Assembly: GCA_017512905.1 (NCBI GenBank)
Contig: JAFWEL010000130.1
Span: 124,001 to 188,000 of the forward strand
Source: Clostridia bacterium
Lineage (GTDB): Bacteria > Bacillota > Clostridia > Christensenellales > Aristaeellaceae
Reading direction: 5' to 3'
DNA length: 64,000 nucleotides
In this document: piece after piece, positions 16,645-25,003 of the stretch
Layout of the letters: every line of letters starts with the position of its first letter
Position numbering within the stretch: the stretch's first letter is position 1
Notes under the pieces: model-generated
Databases searched by the model: none
Told to the model about the DNA's origin: nothing
What the model saw: only the letters and a program-made list of their open reading frames with translations
Program-made: the position numbers and the translations under genes

Positions 16645-17400
16645 TCACGAAAACTTCCTGAGGCCGGAGAGGCCCCACCGCACCGTATTCACACAGGCGG
16701 TCGGGACATTCTGCTTCAGATACTGCCGGTAAAAGTGATACTGCTTCGACACCAGCTTCAGCTTGTTGCCGGTGGTGCTGGCCGTCTGTACGCGATATCG
16801 GGCCAGGATCTCCGGGTTGCCGCGGGCTTCGCCCTCCAGGCATACGATGTCATACCAATAGGCGTAGTCGTCCCGAATCGAGCGCAGCTCCTCATGGAGA
16901 AACACCTTGCCATGCTTTTGGGTGTCGTACAGGCCGGTCAGACAGCCGATGCGGTTCATCACCCGCATATCCCTGGGTGTGATTCGCTGCGGCGGCACCG
17001 TGGGGTGCTGGATCTCCCGCCCGTTTTCATCGATGTGCCGGTAAGCGCTGCACACGCAGACGGCCCCGGTTTGGGCCATGAAGTCCAGCTGCTTTTCCAG
17101 GAAATCCGGTTCCCAGAGATCGTCGGCGTCCAGCAGAGCGATATACTGTCCTTCGGCTCTTTTCATGCCCACGTTGCGGGCCCTGGCCGTGCCGGCGTTT
17201 TGCTGGCGGATCAGCTGTACACGCCTGTCACGGGCAGCGTAGGCTTCGGCAATCCCGGGCGTATCGTCCGTGGAGCCGTCGTCCACAATGACCATCTCCC
17301 AGCGGGCATAGGTCTGTCCCAACACCGATTCGATGGTATCGGCGAGATAGCGCGCCCCATTGTAACAGGGCGTGATGATGGAAACCAGACCTTCGATCAC
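16645..17400 (-). CDS. Family 2 glycosyltransferase
   Basis: The 251-residue protein is a GT-A enzyme: VSIITPCYNGARYL, VDDGSTDDT, NAGTARARNVG and ALLDADDLW (the DxD-type metal site). It is first in the glycan operon and is likely to add the first branch or backbone sugar of the polymer on the cytoplasmic side. The start is GTG 17398-17400 with GGAGA about 9 nt upstream. The promoter is at 17471-17499. The acceptor and sugar cannot be inferred. Confidence 0.9.
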   Translation of the reverse strand: MIEGLVSIITPCYNGARYLADTIESVLGQTYARWEMVIVDDGSTDDTPGIAEAYAARDRRVQLIRQQNAGTARARNVGMKRAEGQYIALLDADDLWEPDFLEKQLDFMAQTGAVCVCSAYRHIDENGREIQHPTVPPQRITPRDMRVMNRIGCLTGLYDTQKHGKVFLHEELRSIRDDYAYWYDIVCLEGEARGNPEILARYRVQTASTTGNKLKLVSKQYHFYRQYLKQNVPTACVNTVRWGLSGLRKFS

Positions 17401-17470
17401 TGCTGACGTCTCCTCCGCGCAAAGCGCTGGAAATTAACCTGTGCCAATTTGGACACAATTTATCTGTTTA

Positions 17471-17499
17471 ATCCTATCATAGGCATTAAAAAATGTCAA
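17471..17499 (-). promoter_or_regulatory. Promoter of the Galf glycan operon
   Basis: Minus strand TTGACA (17494-17499), 17-nt spacer, TAGGAT (17471-17476). Confidence 0.7.
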
Positions 17500-17518
17500 G
17501 AAAATATCCGTTGAATGG

Positions 17519-17547
17519 TTCACAAACGGACAAAAATAGGTTATAAT
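17519..17547 (+). promoter_or_regulatory. Promoter of the rubrerythrin gene
   Basis: TTCACA (17519-17524), 17-nt spacer, TATAAT (17542-17547). It is divergent from the glycan operon promoter. Confidence 0.75.
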
Positions 17548-17598
17548 AAGCGTAGCTCAAGGGCTTATACGACCATCAAGCTTAAGGAGGATCCATTC

Positions 17599-18144
17599 AT
17601 GAAGAAGTTTGTCTGTTCCGTTTGCGGCTATGTGTACGAAGGTGATACCGCCCCCGAATTCTGTCCCGTCTGCAAGGCGCCCGCCTCCAAGTTCATCGAG
17701 CAGGCCGGTGAAAAGGTCTGGGCCGCCGAGCACGTCGTTGGCGTTGCATCGGATGCGCCCGAAGAGATCAAGCAGGGCCTGCGCGAGATGTTCAATGGCG
17801 AATGCAGCGAAGTCGGCATGTACCTGGCCATGAGCCGCGTCGCCATCCGCGAGGGTTATCCCGAGGTCGGCGCCTTCTTCGAGAAGGCCGCCATGGAAGA
17901 AGCCTGGCATGCCGCCCATTTCGCCGAGCTGCTCGGTGAAGTTCTGACCGATTCCACAGAGAAGAACCTGGCCCTTCGCGCCGATGCCGAATATGGCGCG
18001 ACCGAAGGCCGCGCCACCCTGGCCAAGAAGGCCAAGGCCCTGAACCTGGACGCCATCCACGACATCGTTCATGAAATCGGCCGCGACGAGGCCCGCCACG
18101 GCAAGGGCTTTGCGGGGCTGCTGAAGCGGTATTTCGGGAAGTAA
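17599..18144 (+). CDS. Rubrerythrin with N-terminal rubredoxin domain
   Basis: The 181-residue protein begins with a short rubredoxin-type FeS4 module (FVCSVCGYVYEG at 4-15 and CPVC about 15 residues later). A four-helix ferritin-like domain with carboxylate/His ligands follows: GECSEVGMY, EEAWHAAHFAE and GRDEARHGKGF. This is the domain order of 'reverse' rubrerythrins, the opposite of classical Rbr. These proteins reduce hydrogen peroxide or oxygen in anaerobes using a di-iron site. AAGGAGG precedes the ATG at 17599; the frame extends upstream to 17515 but contains the promoter downstream region and no better start. Monocistronic. Confidence 0.92.
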   Translation: MKKFVCSVCGYVYEGDTAPEFCPVCKAPASKFIEQAGEKVWAAEHVVGVASDAPEEIKQGLREMFNGECSEVGMYLAMSRVAIREGYPEVGAFFEKAAMEEAWHAAHFAELLGEVLTDSTEKNLALRADAEYGATEGRATLAKKAKALNLDAIHDIVHEIGRDEARHGKGFAGLLKRYFGK

Positions 18145-18152
18145 GGAAATAC

Positions 18153-18300
18153 CGCATAATCGAGTGGTTCAGTAGCGGAGGGAATTTTAGTCGATTGCGA
18201 ACTGCAAAAAACGAAGGTTACCTGGCGGGTAATCGAGTTTTTGCAGGCAGCAAGCGGCTGAAATTCACCCGCTAATGGGCCGCGAGCATTGTGCGGTTTT
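18153..18300 (+). ncRNA. Long imperfect hairpin after rubrerythrin (candidate structured RNA or palindromic element)
   Basis: ACCGCATAAT (18153-18162) can pair with ATTGTGCGGT (about 18284-18293). Inside this are further nested pairings: TAGCGG with CCGCTA, TTTTAGTCG with CGGCTGAAA, CTGCAAAAA with TTTTTGCAG (both 9 nt, perfect) and GGTTACC with GGTAATC. The outer stem is followed by TTTTT. The whole 140-nt stretch therefore folds back on itself with internal loops. It could be a 6S-like small RNA, a very long terminator, or a MITE-like palindrome; I do not recognise a known family. Confidence 0.35.
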
Positions 18301-18331
18301 TCCGTAAGCATCGCGCAATGACAAGGGATTT

Positions 18332-18366
18332 GAGGAGCGACCTCGGGTGAGGTTGCTTCTTTTTTT
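18332..18366 (+). terminator. Intrinsic terminator
   Basis: GAGCGACCTC and GAGGTTGCTT form a 10-bp stem (two G-T pairs) around a GGGT loop, followed directly by a run of seven or more T. It terminates plus-strand transcription from rubrerythrin or from the structured element before it. Confidence 0.8.
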
Positions 18367-18414
18367 GTCCTGACTTATACCAATCTTGTACTTGTTTAAA
18401 ATGCGCCCGCTGTG

Positions 18415-18443
18415 TTGTGTTTCTGCCGGAAATATGATACAAT
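18415..18443 (+). promoter_or_regulatory. Promoter of udk
   Basis: TTGTGT (18415-18420), 17-nt spacer, TACAAT (18438-18443), 33 nt before the udk start. Confidence 0.6.
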
Positions 18444-18476
18444 AAATCTGTCAAAACGATGCTGGAGGGACGAAGC

Positions 18477-19094
18477 ATGCTGATCATCGGTATCTGCGGT
18501 GCCAGCGGCAGCGGCAAATCCACGCTGGCCAAGGCGCTGGCTTCCCGCCTGGAGCGGCCCTGCGTTTACATCAAGCAGGATTCCTACTACAAGGATCACC
18601 CGGACATGACCTATGAGCAGCGCTGCCTGATCAACTACGACGAGCCGGAAATCTTCGAGCACGACGTGCTGCGGGACGACCTGGCAAGGCTGCGCCGGGG
18701 CGAATCCATCACCGCAAAGGAATACGACTACACCCAGCACCGACGCTGCGACCCGGGCGTGTTGATCGAGCCGGCAGACGTGGTGCTGCTGGAGGGCATT
18801 CACGTTTTTTATGACCCCGAGGTCCGGGACCTGATGGACTTCAAGATCTTCGTGCAGGTGGACCCGGACGTCTGCCTGCTACGCCGCGTGAAGCGCGACC
18901 TGCGGGACAGGGGCCGCACCATCGAGAGCGTCTACAACCAATACCTCGCCACAGTCAAGCCGATGTACGAAAAGCACATCCGAAATTACGTGGAATACGC
19001 TGACCTGATCGTCGCCCGTGGCGGCAAAAACGCCCGCATCGTGGACATACTGGCCCACTACATCAATTCCGGGATGATCGACCCGAAGCCGTGA
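18477..19094 (+). CDS. udk: Uridine kinase
   Basis: The 205-residue P-loop kinase has GICGASGSGKSTLA (Walker A) at 5-18, the YIKQDSYYKD segment (base/phosphate binding), YDEP and VVLLEGI (Walker B region), and R-rich lid helices (KRDLRDRGRT). It phosphorylates uridine and cytidine to UMP/CMP for pyrimidine salvage, complementing the pyrimidine phosphorylase at 5931-7241. The ATG at 18477 has GGAGGG 8 nt upstream; the earlier in-frame ATG at 18459 lacks a ribosome binding site. A single-gene transcript closed by the shared terminator at 19115-19164. Confidence 0.92.
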   Translation: MLIIGICGASGSGKSTLAKALASRLERPCVYIKQDSYYKDHPDMTYEQRCLINYDEPEIFEHDVLRDDLARLRRGESITAKEYDYTQHRRCDPGVLIEPADVVLLEGIHVFYDPEVRDLMDFKIFVQVDPDVCLLRRVKRDLRDRGRTIESVYNQYLATVKPMYEKHIRNYVEYADLIVARGGKNARIVDILAHYINSGMIDPKP

Positions 19095-19114
19095 CAGTAT
19101 CTCGTTTTCCCGGG

Positions 19115-19164
19115 AAAACAGACCGTCCTCCATTTTCCAAAGAAAATGAGGGACGGTCTGTTTT
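19115..19164. terminator. Bidirectional terminator between udk and recN
   Basis: A 23-nt stem with one mismatched pair (19115-19137 with 19142-19164), ending in TTTT on both strands. It overlaps the recN stop codon. Confidence 0.92.
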
Positions 19165-20860
19165 ATAAATTTCGCTTCCGTTCCGCCGCTTCCTTCAGCA
19201 TGTGAGCCCCGTGGGAAAGGCTGCTCTCGCTGTCTTCGGCGCCGCCCACCAGCCGGGAAAGCTCGCGCACACGCCCCTCCTCGTCCAGCAGGCGCACATG
19301 GGTATCGGTCCTGTCCTCCCCTGCGACCTTCTCCACCAGGAAATGGGCGTCGCCCAGGGCAGCGATCTGGGGCAGGTGGGTGACGCTGAGCACCTGGCGC
19401 GTTTTGGCAATCAGACACATCTTCTCGCCCACCACCTGGGCCATTCTGCCGGAGACGCCGGTGTCGATTTCATCGAAGATCATGGCATCCACGCCCTCGG
19501 CATCCACCGAGATGGCCTTCAGCGCCAGCATGACCCGGGAGATCTCACCGCCGGAGGCGATGCTCGCCAGTGGACGCAGCGGCTCGCCGGGATTCGGGGA
19601 GATCATGAACTCCACCTCGTCCATGCCGGCGGCGGTGGGCTTGGCCAGGGGCTCCACCCGCACCTCGAAGCGGGTCCTGCCCATGCCCAGGTCCTTCAGC
19701 TGTTCGCAGATGCGCTCAGAAAGCTGTGCTGCGCTCTGCCGGCGAATGGCCGTCAGCGCATCGCATGCCTCCCGAAGGGCACTGTCCGCCTCCTTGTAGC
19801 GCTTTTTCAGCGCCGTCAGCGCCGCGTCGCTGCCCTTGATGCCGTTCAGGCGGTCGGCAGCCTGAGCGCCGAATTCAATGACCTCCTCCACCGTCGCACC
19901 GTATTTTCGCTCCAGCTTTTTGATGGCGTCCAAACGGGCGGCGACCTTATCCAACTGGTCGGGCTCGACGTCCAGGTCGTCCAGCAGCGCCTGCAGCTCG
20001 TAGCCCACGTCCTGGGCGCCGTAGTACAGCTCCCGAAGCCGTCCCGCCAACGCGGCATAGCGTTCATTCAGCGCGCTGACGCGATCCATGGCGTCCGCGG
20101 CGCGAAGCAGCGCCTCCTGGGCGCTGGGCGCGCGGCCGTCGCCCTGGTAGACGAGGGTGTAGGCGCCCTCCACGCTTTGGCGGATCCGCTCGGCATTTTC
20201 CAGCACTGCCAGCTTCTTTTCCAGCTTCTGCTCCTCGCCGGGCTTCAGCTTCGCGGCGCTGATCTCCTGCACCTGGAATGAGAGCACATCCACGAGACGC
20301 TCCCGCTCGGAAACGTCGTTCATAAGCCGCTTCAGCTCCGAGGCGATATGGCTGCGCTCGGCATACAGCGCAGCCGCCTTATCCCGGGCGGCGGCGTGGG
20401 CCGCGCCGCCAAAGGCGTCGAGGAAATCCAGGTGCTTCGCCGGATTCATCAGCGCCTGGTGCTCGTGCTGGCCGTGGATGTCCATCAGCGTGGCAGTCAG
20501 CTGCTTCAGCGTGTTCAGGGGCACCACCACGTCGCATACGCGGCAGATGTTTCGACCGCTGCGGCTGAGCTCACGGCGGATGGCGATCAGGCCATCGTCG
20601 CCCTCGATGTCCAGGCTCCGCAACACCGCCTGGGCGCGGGGATTGCCGGACACGTCAAACAGGGCCTGCACCATGCCCCGATCCGCACCGGTGCGAATCA
20701 TATCCCGATCGGCGCGGCCCCCCAAAGCCAGGTTAATGCTGTCCACCACGATGGATTTGCCCGCGCCGGTTTCGCCCGTGAGCACATTGAATCCCTGCGC
20801 AAATTCGATGCGCAGCGATTCAATCAGGGCTATGTTTTTAATCGTCAGCTCTACAAGCAT
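19163..20860 (-). CDS. recN: DNA repair protein RecN
   Basis: The 565-residue SMC-like ATPase has Walker A GETGAGKS (29-36), a long central coiled-coil region rich in Leu/Glu/Lys/Arg (about 150-350), ASGGEISRVMLALK (ABC signature), Walker B AMIFDEIDTGVSG and VTHLPQIAALG. RecN binds DNA ends and promotes double-strand-break repair with RecA. The start at 20860 (MLVELTIKNIALIE) was chosen because it matches the family start; the extension to 20989 overlaps argR. It is last in the asp23-to-recN operon, 14 nt after argR, as in many Clostridia. Confidence 0.95.
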   Translation of the reverse strand: MLVELTIKNIALIESLRIEFAQGFNVLTGETGAGKSIVVDSINLALGGRADRDMIRTGADRGMVQALFDVSGNPRAQAVLRSLDIEGDDGLIAIRRELSRSGRNICRVCDVVVPLNTLKQLTATLMDIHGQHEHQALMNPAKHLDFLDAFGGAAHAAARDKAAALYAERSHIASELKRLMNDVSERERLVDVLSFQVQEISAAKLKPGEEQKLEKKLAVLENAERIRQSVEGAYTLVYQGDGRAPSAQEALLRAADAMDRVSALNERYAALAGRLRELYYGAQDVGYELQALLDDLDVEPDQLDKVAARLDAIKKLERKYGATVEEVIEFGAQAADRLNGIKGSDAALTALKKRYKEADSALREACDALTAIRRQSAAQLSERICEQLKDLGMGRTRFEVRVEPLAKPTAAGMDEVEFMISPNPGEPLRPLASIASGGEISRVMLALKAISVDAEGVDAMIFDEIDTGVSGRMAQVVGEKMCLIAKTRQVLSVTHLPQIAALGDAHFLVEKVAGEDRTDTHVRLLDEEGRVRELSRLVGGAEDSESSLSHGAHMLKEAAERKRNL

Positions 20861-20874
20861 GTGTCGCGCTCCGC

Positions 20875-21327
20875 TCAACCGTTGAGCATGTTGTTGAATT
20901 TTGTCATCAGGGCCTCCGCCGCCTCGTTGGAGCGCGTGATGATCAACAGGGTATTGTCGCCGGCGATGGTACCCATCACCTCGCTCCACTTCATGGAGTC
21001 GATGGCCTCGCCCGCGGCATTTGCGCTGGCCGTGATCGTATTGACCACGATCAGGTTGTTGACCGGCTCGATATTGATGATGGAATCGGCCAGTATGCGG
21101 GCAAAGCGGTCGTTCATGCCCTTCTCGGCCCGCTCCACCGTGGCATACTTATAGCCGCCGTGCTCGGACAGCACCTTCAACAGCCTCAATTCCTTGATGT
21201 CCCGCGACACCGTCGCCTGTGTCACCTTGACGCCCCGCCGCATCAGCTCGTCAGCCAGATCCTCCTGGGTCTCTATATCCTTGTTTTCGATGATTTCCAA
21301 TATAAGATTATGGCGCGCGCTCTTCAT
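20875..21327 (-). CDS. argR: Arginine repressor
   Basis: The 150-residue protein has an N-terminal winged helix (ARHNLILEIIENKDIETQEDL, with the recognition part VTQATVSRDIKEL) and a C-terminal arginine-binding hexamerisation domain with GTIAGDNTLLII. ArgR/AhrC controls arginine biosynthesis and catabolism genes. The ATG at 21327 is preferred over 21393, which overlaps the nadK 3' end. In Clostridia argR is commonly between nadK and recN, probably for transcript-level reasons and not functional linkage; that order is kept here. Confidence 0.95.
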   Translation of the reverse strand: MKSARHNLILEIIENKDIETQEDLADELMRRGVKVTQATVSRDIKELRLLKVLSEHGGYKYATVERAEKGMNDRFARILADSIINIEPVNNLIVVNTITASANAAGEAIDSMKWSEVMGTIAGDNTLLIITRSNEAAEALMTKFNNMLNG

Positions 21328-21380
21328 TTGTCTGAAGCCTCCCAGTCGTAGGATAGCGATAAACCCTTGGGCTCTGCCAA

Positions 21381-22232
21381 TCAGTGTGTCCACTCGGACA
21401 GCTTGCTTCGGAGCAGACCGTAATAGTTCTTCTCGTACAGGCGAACAAAGCGCGCCTGCCTGACGGAACGTCGGATGGTGATTTCGGGATGCTCGCGATC
21501 CAGCGAGATCACGCGCCTGCCGTCCAGCACCGCCTGAGCGCCGCCCCGGTCGTCCACCATGCGCACGGTGATGCGCTCATCGGCGGACACCACCACCGGC
21601 CTGGCGTTCAGCGTGTGCGGACAGATGGGCGTCAGCACAAAGCACTCCAGACCCGGCAGCACCACCGGCCCGCCGGCAGACAGCGAATAAGCGGTAGACC
21701 CTGTCGCGGTTGCGACGATCAATCCATCGCCGGAAATGCAATCCACCATGGCGCCATTGGCTTGATATTCGAGAGAAACAATTCTTACGGAAGGCGTGGC
21801 GCGGGTAATGACGATGTCGTTGAGGGCGAAATATTTGAGATAGTCCCGTCCCTCGACCATCATCGTCGTGCGCGTGTCAATGGCATAATCCCCGTTCAAC
21901 AGCCTGTCGATGACGCCCTCATCCAGTTCGTCAGTTTCCAACTCTGTCAGGAAGCCCAGACGCCCCAGGTTGACACCCAATATGGGCAGGTCATTTTCAA
22001 TGGCGTAATCGAGGCTGGAGAGAATCGTGCCGTCGCCCCCAAGCACGATCAGCAGCTGGCAGCGGTCAAACCGATCCACAAGGCAATCAGCAGCATCCAT
22101 GCGCTCGCTCAGGTCGGCGTTCAGGCAGACCTGGACGCCTCTTCGCCGCAGCATGTCGATCAGCCTTTCGGCCACCTCCAGCCCCATCGGCTTGGATGAA
22201 TTCCAGTGAATGCCTATGCAGCGAACGGACAC
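21381..22232 (-). CDS. nadK: NAD kinase
   Basis: The 283-residue protein has LIVLGGDGTIL (GGDGT catalytic loop, about residue 60), LGVNLGRLGFLTE (NE/D-type substrate loop) and ATATGSTAYSLSAGGP, all signature blocks of NadK. It phosphorylates NAD+ to NADP+ in the cytoplasm. The start is placed at GTG 22230-22232 (VSVRCIGIHWN), with GGGGAG about 9 nt upstream; the ORF to 22265 has no ribosome binding site. It follows the TlyA-like gene by 45 nt in the same operon. Confidence 0.93.
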   Translation of the reverse strand: MSVRCIGIHWNSSKPMGLEVAERLIDMLRRRGVQVCLNADLSERMDAADCLVDRFDRCQLLIVLGGDGTILSSLDYAIENDLPILGVNLGRLGFLTELETDELDEGVIDRLLNGDYAIDTRTTMMVEGRDYLKYFALNDIVITRATPSVRIVSLEYQANGAMVDCISGDGLIVATATGSTAYSLSAGGPVVLPGLECFVLTPICPHTLNARPVVVSADERITVRMVDDRGGAQAVLDGRRVISLDREHPEITIRRSVRQARFVRLYEKNYYGLLRSKLSEWTH

Positions 22233-22277
22233 CTCAAACCACTCCCCGTTTATACAATATACCAAAGCGCGACAGAG

Positions 22278-23108
22278 TTACAAGCCCCCCGGGGCGGATT
22301 TAAGAAAATTGTCATAAGCGCGATTAATTGTAACATCTATAGAAATATCGCGTTGAAATTTAGTAGAATTGTTGGATTGTCTTATATATAACAAGAATTC
22401 TATGTTACCCTCCGGGCCGCGTATCGGCGAGTAATCGAGGCCCGCCACACACCAGCCGAGAGTGGGTATAAACCCCGTGATATCCCTGAGCACCTTTTCA
22501 TGTACCGCCCGGTCGCGCACGACGCCCTTCTCGCCCACCTCGTCCTTTTCAGCTTCAAACTGGGGCTTCACCAGGGCCACAAAGCCGAGATTGTCCTCTG
22601 CCAGTACGCCCAGCGCCGCCGGCAACACCGCCTTCAGTGAGATGAACGACACATCCGTCGCCCCGAAGGCAGGACGGGGATCAAACTGCGCCGGCTCGAG
22701 AAAACGGGCGTTGGTGCGCTCCATGCACACCACCCGCTCGTCGCTGCGCATCCGGTAATCCAGAAGGTTGTAGCCCACGTCCACCGCATAGACGCGCCTC
22801 GCGCCGGCGCGCAGCATCACGTCTGTAAAGCCGCCGGTGGAAGCACCCACGTCCACGCACACCGCGTCCGTAAGGTCGACGCCGAACACCTCGAGCGCCT
22901 TTTTCAGCTTGTGGGCTCCGCGGCTGACATAGCCGTCCAGCGCGCCGCGAACCCGCAGTACATCCCCCGGCTTCAACAGCTCGCTGGCCCGCAGGATCTT
23001 CCGGTCCCCGGCCATGACCCTGCCCTCCATGATCAGGGCCCGCGCCAGGGCGATGGATTCCAGATTCAGGTCGCTGACGAGGGCTTCGTCCGCCCTGCGC
23101 TTCTTCAT
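22278..23108 (-). CDS. tlyA: TlyA family rRNA methyltransferase (S4 plus FtsJ domains)
   Basis: The 276-residue protein has an N-terminal S4 RNA-binding domain (KKRRADEAL, followed by SRGAHKL at its end). A Rossmann methyltransferase follows with VDVGASTGGFTDVML (SAM motif I), DVGYNLLDYR, and the K-D-K-E type residues (TDVSFISL, LVKPQFE). Family members 2'-O-methylate 16S and 23S rRNA. The C-terminus extends about 35 residues past the usual GN.E.l end and reads as low-conservation sequence. The ATG at 23108 overlaps the dxs stop by 4 nt, so translation is coupled. The activity on both rRNAs is family inference. Confidence 0.9.
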   Translation of the reverse strand: MKKRRADEALVSDLNLESIALARALIMEGRVMAGDRKILRASELLKPGDVLRVRGALDGYVSRGAHKLKKALEVFGVDLTDAVCVDVGASTGGFTDVMLRAGARRVYAVDVGYNLLDYRMRSDERVVCMERTNARFLEPAQFDPRPAFGATDVSFISLKAVLPAALGVLAEDNLGFVALVKPQFEAEKDEVGEKGVVRDRAVHEKVLRDITGFIPTLGWCVAGLDYSPIRGPEGNIEFLLYIRQSNNSTKFQRDISIDVTINRAYDNFLKSAPGGL

Positions 23109-24985
23109 TGGGATGCCTCCTCCATGCTCGACAGGCGCCCGCGGATGCGGCGGGCGATGGACAGCGCGTCCAGAGCGCATTCCGCCGTCTGCTGGGCAAC
23201 GGTGGCCTGGGCGATAAAACGGTCCGGCACTCCCAGCGTCAGCACGGGCACGTCGATGTCCATGGACGCCAGCGCCTCCAGCACGCCCTCCCCGAAGCCG
23301 CCGGCCAGCACGTTTTCCTCGACCGTGACGGCGAGCCTGACGCCCGTCGCCTTGCGGCGCAGCAGGTCCATGTCCATGGGCGCGACAAACCGGGCGTCCA
23401 CCACGCCGGCAGAAATCCCCTTGCCCATCAGCTCAATGGCCGCCTGCATCGCCAGCGGCACCATGCGCCCCACAGCGAATATCATCACGTCGCTGCCGTC
23501 GCTGAGCAGCTCCCACTGGCCGACGTCAAACCGCTGCTGGCTCTGGATGCCCGGACCCATGTCCTCGCAGACCTTTGGATAGCGTATGGCCATCGGGCCG
23601 TTGTAATCCTGACTGAGCTCCACCAGCTTCTTCAAGTCGCGCACATCCCTGGGCGCGGCGATCACCAGCCCGGGTATGCTGCGCAGGAAGCTCAGGTCGA
23701 AGACACCCTGGTGGGTCTCTCCGTCCTCGCCCACCAGGCCGGCCCGGTCGATCAGGAACGTTACGGCAAGCTCGTTTCGGCACACATCCACCAGAATCTG
23801 GTCATAGGCGCGCTGCAGGAAGGTGGAATAGATGGCCACATAGGGCTTCATGCCCTGGCTGGCCATGCCGGCAGCCATCGTGACGGCATGCTCCTCGGCG
23901 ATGCCCACGTCAAAGCAGCGGTCCGGGTGCGCCTTCTGAAAGATGTCCACGCCGGTGCCCAGGGGCATGGCCGCCGTGATGGCACAGATGCGAATGTCAT
24001 TGTCCGCCATGTCCGCCAGCTGGCTGGCCACCACATTGCCCGAAGGGGTGATCCCCTCCCGCTTGCTGAAGCCGGATTCCAGGTAGAACGGCGCGACGCC
24101 ATGGAAGGTGACGGGATGGTCCTCGGCGGGCTGGTAGCCCCGGCCCTTCTGGGTGACCACGTGGATCAGCTGGGGCTTGTCATAGGCCCTGGCCTGCCGA
24201 AGCACCCTGATCAGATGGCGCAGGTCGTGCCCGTCCACCGGGCCGATGTAGCTGAAGCCCAGGGCCGAGAAGAACTTATCATCCACGAACAGCGAGCGCA
24301 GAATGTTCCGGGTTTTGCTAAGCCACCGATACACCGGCGCGCCGAAACGGGGGTGCTTCTCCAGCCGGTCCCGAACCCCGTGCTTCACGGCGATATAGCC
24401 CTTGCTCCGGCGCATACGGGTCAGGTAGCGGCTGAGGGCGCCCACGTTCTGGGCGATGGACATGTCGTTGTCGTTCAGAAGCACGATCATGCGGGTATTG
24501 CTCTGTCCGGCGTCGTTCAGCGCCTCGTAGCACATGCCGCCGGTCAGCGCGCCGTCGCCCACCAGCGCAACGACGTCATAATCGCCCCGCATGATGTCCC
24601 GGGTCCGGGCCATGCCAAGGGCGGCGGATATCGCCGTGGAGGCATGACCCGCCGTGAACGCGTCGTATTCGCTCTCATCCATCTGAGGAAAGCCGCTGAT
24701 GCCGCCCTTCTGGCGAAGGGTGTGAAAGGCTTCATAGCGCCCCGTCAGCAGCTTGTGAGCGTAGGACTGGTGGCCCACGTCCATGACCAGCTTGTCCTCG
24801 GGGGCGTCAAAGACATAGTGCATGGCGACGGTCAGCTCCACCACGCCCAGGTTGGAGGCGAGGTGGCCGCCATGCTCCGAAACCACGTTGATGATTTCCG
24901 CCCTGAGCTCCTCGCAGAGCTGCTTCAGTTCCTTGATGCTCAGCTTTTTCAGATCTGCCGGTTCGTGTATCTGCTCTATCAGCAT
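23105..24985 (-). CDS. dxs: 1-deoxy-D-xylulose-5-phosphate synthase
   Basis: The 626-residue enzyme has the complete Dxs layout: HGGHLASNLGVVEL near residue 40, VGDGALTGGMCYEALNDAG (thiamine-diphosphate/Mg motif, about 155), GIAEEHAVTMAAG (pyrimidine domain, catalytic Glu) and DRAGLVGEDG (Dxs-specific). It condenses pyruvate and glyceraldehyde-3-phosphate to DXP, the first step of the MEP isoprenoid pathway. It stands directly downstream of ispA, so two isoprenoid steps are co-expressed, the usual clostridial arrangement. Length is full. Confidence 0.96.
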   Translation of the reverse strand: MLIEQIHEPADLKKLSIKELKQLCEELRAEIINVVSEHGGHLASNLGVVELTVAMHYVFDAPEDKLVMDVGHQSYAHKLLTGRYEAFHTLRQKGGISGFPQMDESEYDAFTAGHASTAISAALGMARTRDIMRGDYDVVALVGDGALTGGMCYEALNDAGQSNTRMIVLLNDNDMSIAQNVGALSRYLTRMRRSKGYIAVKHGVRDRLEKHPRFGAPVYRWLSKTRNILRSLFVDDKFFSALGFSYIGPVDGHDLRHLIRVLRQARAYDKPQLIHVVTQKGRGYQPAEDHPVTFHGVAPFYLESGFSKREGITPSGNVVASQLADMADNDIRICAITAAMPLGTGVDIFQKAHPDRCFDVGIAEEHAVTMAAGMASQGMKPYVAIYSTFLQRAYDQILVDVCRNELAVTFLIDRAGLVGEDGETHQGVFDLSFLRSIPGLVIAAPRDVRDLKKLVELSQDYNGPMAIRYPKVCEDMGPGIQSQQRFDVGQWELLSDGSDVMIFAVGRMVPLAMQAAIELMGKGISAGVVDARFVAPMDMDLLRRKATGVRLAVTVEENVLAGGFGEGVLEALASMDIDVPVLTLGVPDRFIAQATVAQQTAECALDALSIARRIRGRLSSMEEASQ

Positions 24986-25003
24986 CCATCGTTCTCCAGT
25001 AAA

